The position numbers were made by a program, and so were the translations under genes. Positions 63,309 through 64,000 of a stretch of DNA of 64,000 nucleotides are shown piece after piece (the first letter of the stretch is position 1; every line of letters begins with the position of its first letter). The notes under the pieces are model-generated. The model did not search any database and was not told where the DNA came from. It worked only from the letters and a program-made list of their open reading frames with translations. The DNA is from Rhizoclosmatium globosum (taxonomy: Eukaryota; Chytridiomycota; Chytridiomycetes; Chytridiales; Chytriomycetaceae): positions 186,001 through 250,000 of the forward strand of contig MCGO01000046.1 in NCBI GenBank assembly GCA_002104985.1, given 5' to 3'.

Positions 63309-64000
63309 CTACTCTGCCGCTTGAAGTATGAACGTTCTTCGTGCCGAAAACTCTGACACAAAGTCTTGTGCAGCCTTTTCTGCCTGGAACTCCCACACAA
63401 TCTGAACTCCGTTTACACCAGAAACGAGAACCACCTTAAATCGTTTGCCATCCGCAGATTTTTGGTACTGGATTTGAAGGCCATCATCAATGCGGAATGC
63501 ATAAATTTTCTGGGTGGTTGCGATAGAAACCCACGTTCTTTTGTGTAAAGTATTCAAGTAAACTACTCCGTGAATCCAAGTGTCCCATAATACTTGGAAT
63601 CTACCACGTTTCGCTTTGAACACAATGATTCCTGGCTATTGGGATCACTTTTGTTAGATAATCGTGTACTACAATATTACACTCACAAGCGGGGCGCAGT
63701 TTACAGGTCTGTGATGATGAGGATTTGGTTCCTTTTTCCTCGGAAGTGATGCTGTAGTTGGCGACTTGTGATTCACTCCAAGTGGCGCCTGAGCCAGTGA
63801 AGTTTTGACAATCTTTTCCTTTGGTGCTGCATTACCGTGATTGCTTACTTCTCCCTGACTGGTAAGTGCGCTCTTGGCTCCAGTTCCACTCGTTCCACTT
63901 TTAATTCCGCGCTTCAACACACCCTTTTCAACTATCTGGTCGTACAATACTTCGTAAATACGTTTTCCAAACATTGAAAGAATTCCGCATGTGGTAACAA
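63309..64000 (-). CDS. Second class C GPCR, C-terminal part (cut by the window edge)
   Basis: The frame enters from beyond 64000 in the sequence that follows helix 7 (MFGKRIYEVLYDQIVEKGVL), then KRGIKSGTSGTGAKSALTSQ, a Ser/Lys-rich linker, PHHHRPVNCAPL, an intron near 63640, and the PH-like end (IIVFKAKRGRFQVLWDTWIH, GVVYLNTLHKRTWVSIATTQ, IYAFRIDDGLQI, VQIVWEFQAEKAAQDFVSEF). It is collinear with the C-terminus of the gene at 59845. The rest of the receptor is outside the window. A tandem duplicate. Confidence 0.8.

Noticed and set aside
1..64000. CRISPR arrays, rRNA genes, insertion sequences, viral or toxin genes
   Set aside because: None seen on either strand. The genome is eukaryotic, and repeats are short and unlike CRISPR arrays.

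Overview
The window is nuclear DNA from a zoosporic (flagellated) fungus, most likely a chytrid. Most genes are split by short GT-AG introns of about 47-80 nt. Fungal housekeeping genes (GUF1, MED9, PAF1, TAF5, mS45, eS30, MAGO, NDUFAF7) sit beside genes only flagellated organisms need: two transition-zone (MKS module) genes, CC2D2A and TMEM107, and a SHIPPO/STPG-repeat axonemal protein. Coding regions are tightly packed on both strands. There are no operons, rRNA genes, CRISPR arrays or intact transposons.

Layout. 1-5.7 kb: the 3' end of CC2D2A, then two paralogous single-pass membrane proteins on the minus strand. 6.4-12.1 kb: a tandem group of four Cys-rich proteins built from repeated modules (called A, B and C here), each with a GPI-like hydrophobic C-terminus but no evident N-terminal signal peptide. 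12.2-15.8 kb: MED9, GUF1 and TMEM107 (six exons). 16-22.3 kb: a minus-strand LRR gene and a tandem array of four orphan 7-TM proteins, with one more B-module gene between copies. 22.4-30.5 kb: a MYND protein, mS45, the SHIPPO protein, MAGO, a WW-metacaspase and the first F-box-like/LRR gene. 30.8-32.9 kb: eS30 and a divergent U2/U5 snRNA pair sharing about 140 bp of promoter. 33-45.4 kb: LRR genes, PAF1, a small tail-anchored protein, NDUFAF7, an APC-type amino-acid transporter and TAF5. 45.5-55.3 kb: small secreted proteins, three A-module genes, tRNA-Glu(CTC) and two more LRR genes. 55.4-64 kb: an ABC1/UbiB-type kinase-like protein, a Cys-rich receptor-like protein with a cytoplasmic SAM domain, and two tandem class C GPCRs with a Venus-flytrap ectodomain and a PH-like tail (the second cut by the window edge).

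How it fits together: the accessory parts are dominated by expanded cell-surface or receptor-like families (A/B-module proteins, orphan 7-TM, SAM receptor, class C GPCRs, F-box-like LRR proteins), interleaved with single-copy housekeeping genes. Many otherwise conserved genes carry one apparent single-base frameshift, often in or beside a short homopolymer. Because housekeeping genes are hit too, consensus errors are a likelier cause than mass pseudogenisation. Exon boundaries given here were read by eye from splice signals, frame continuity and homology.
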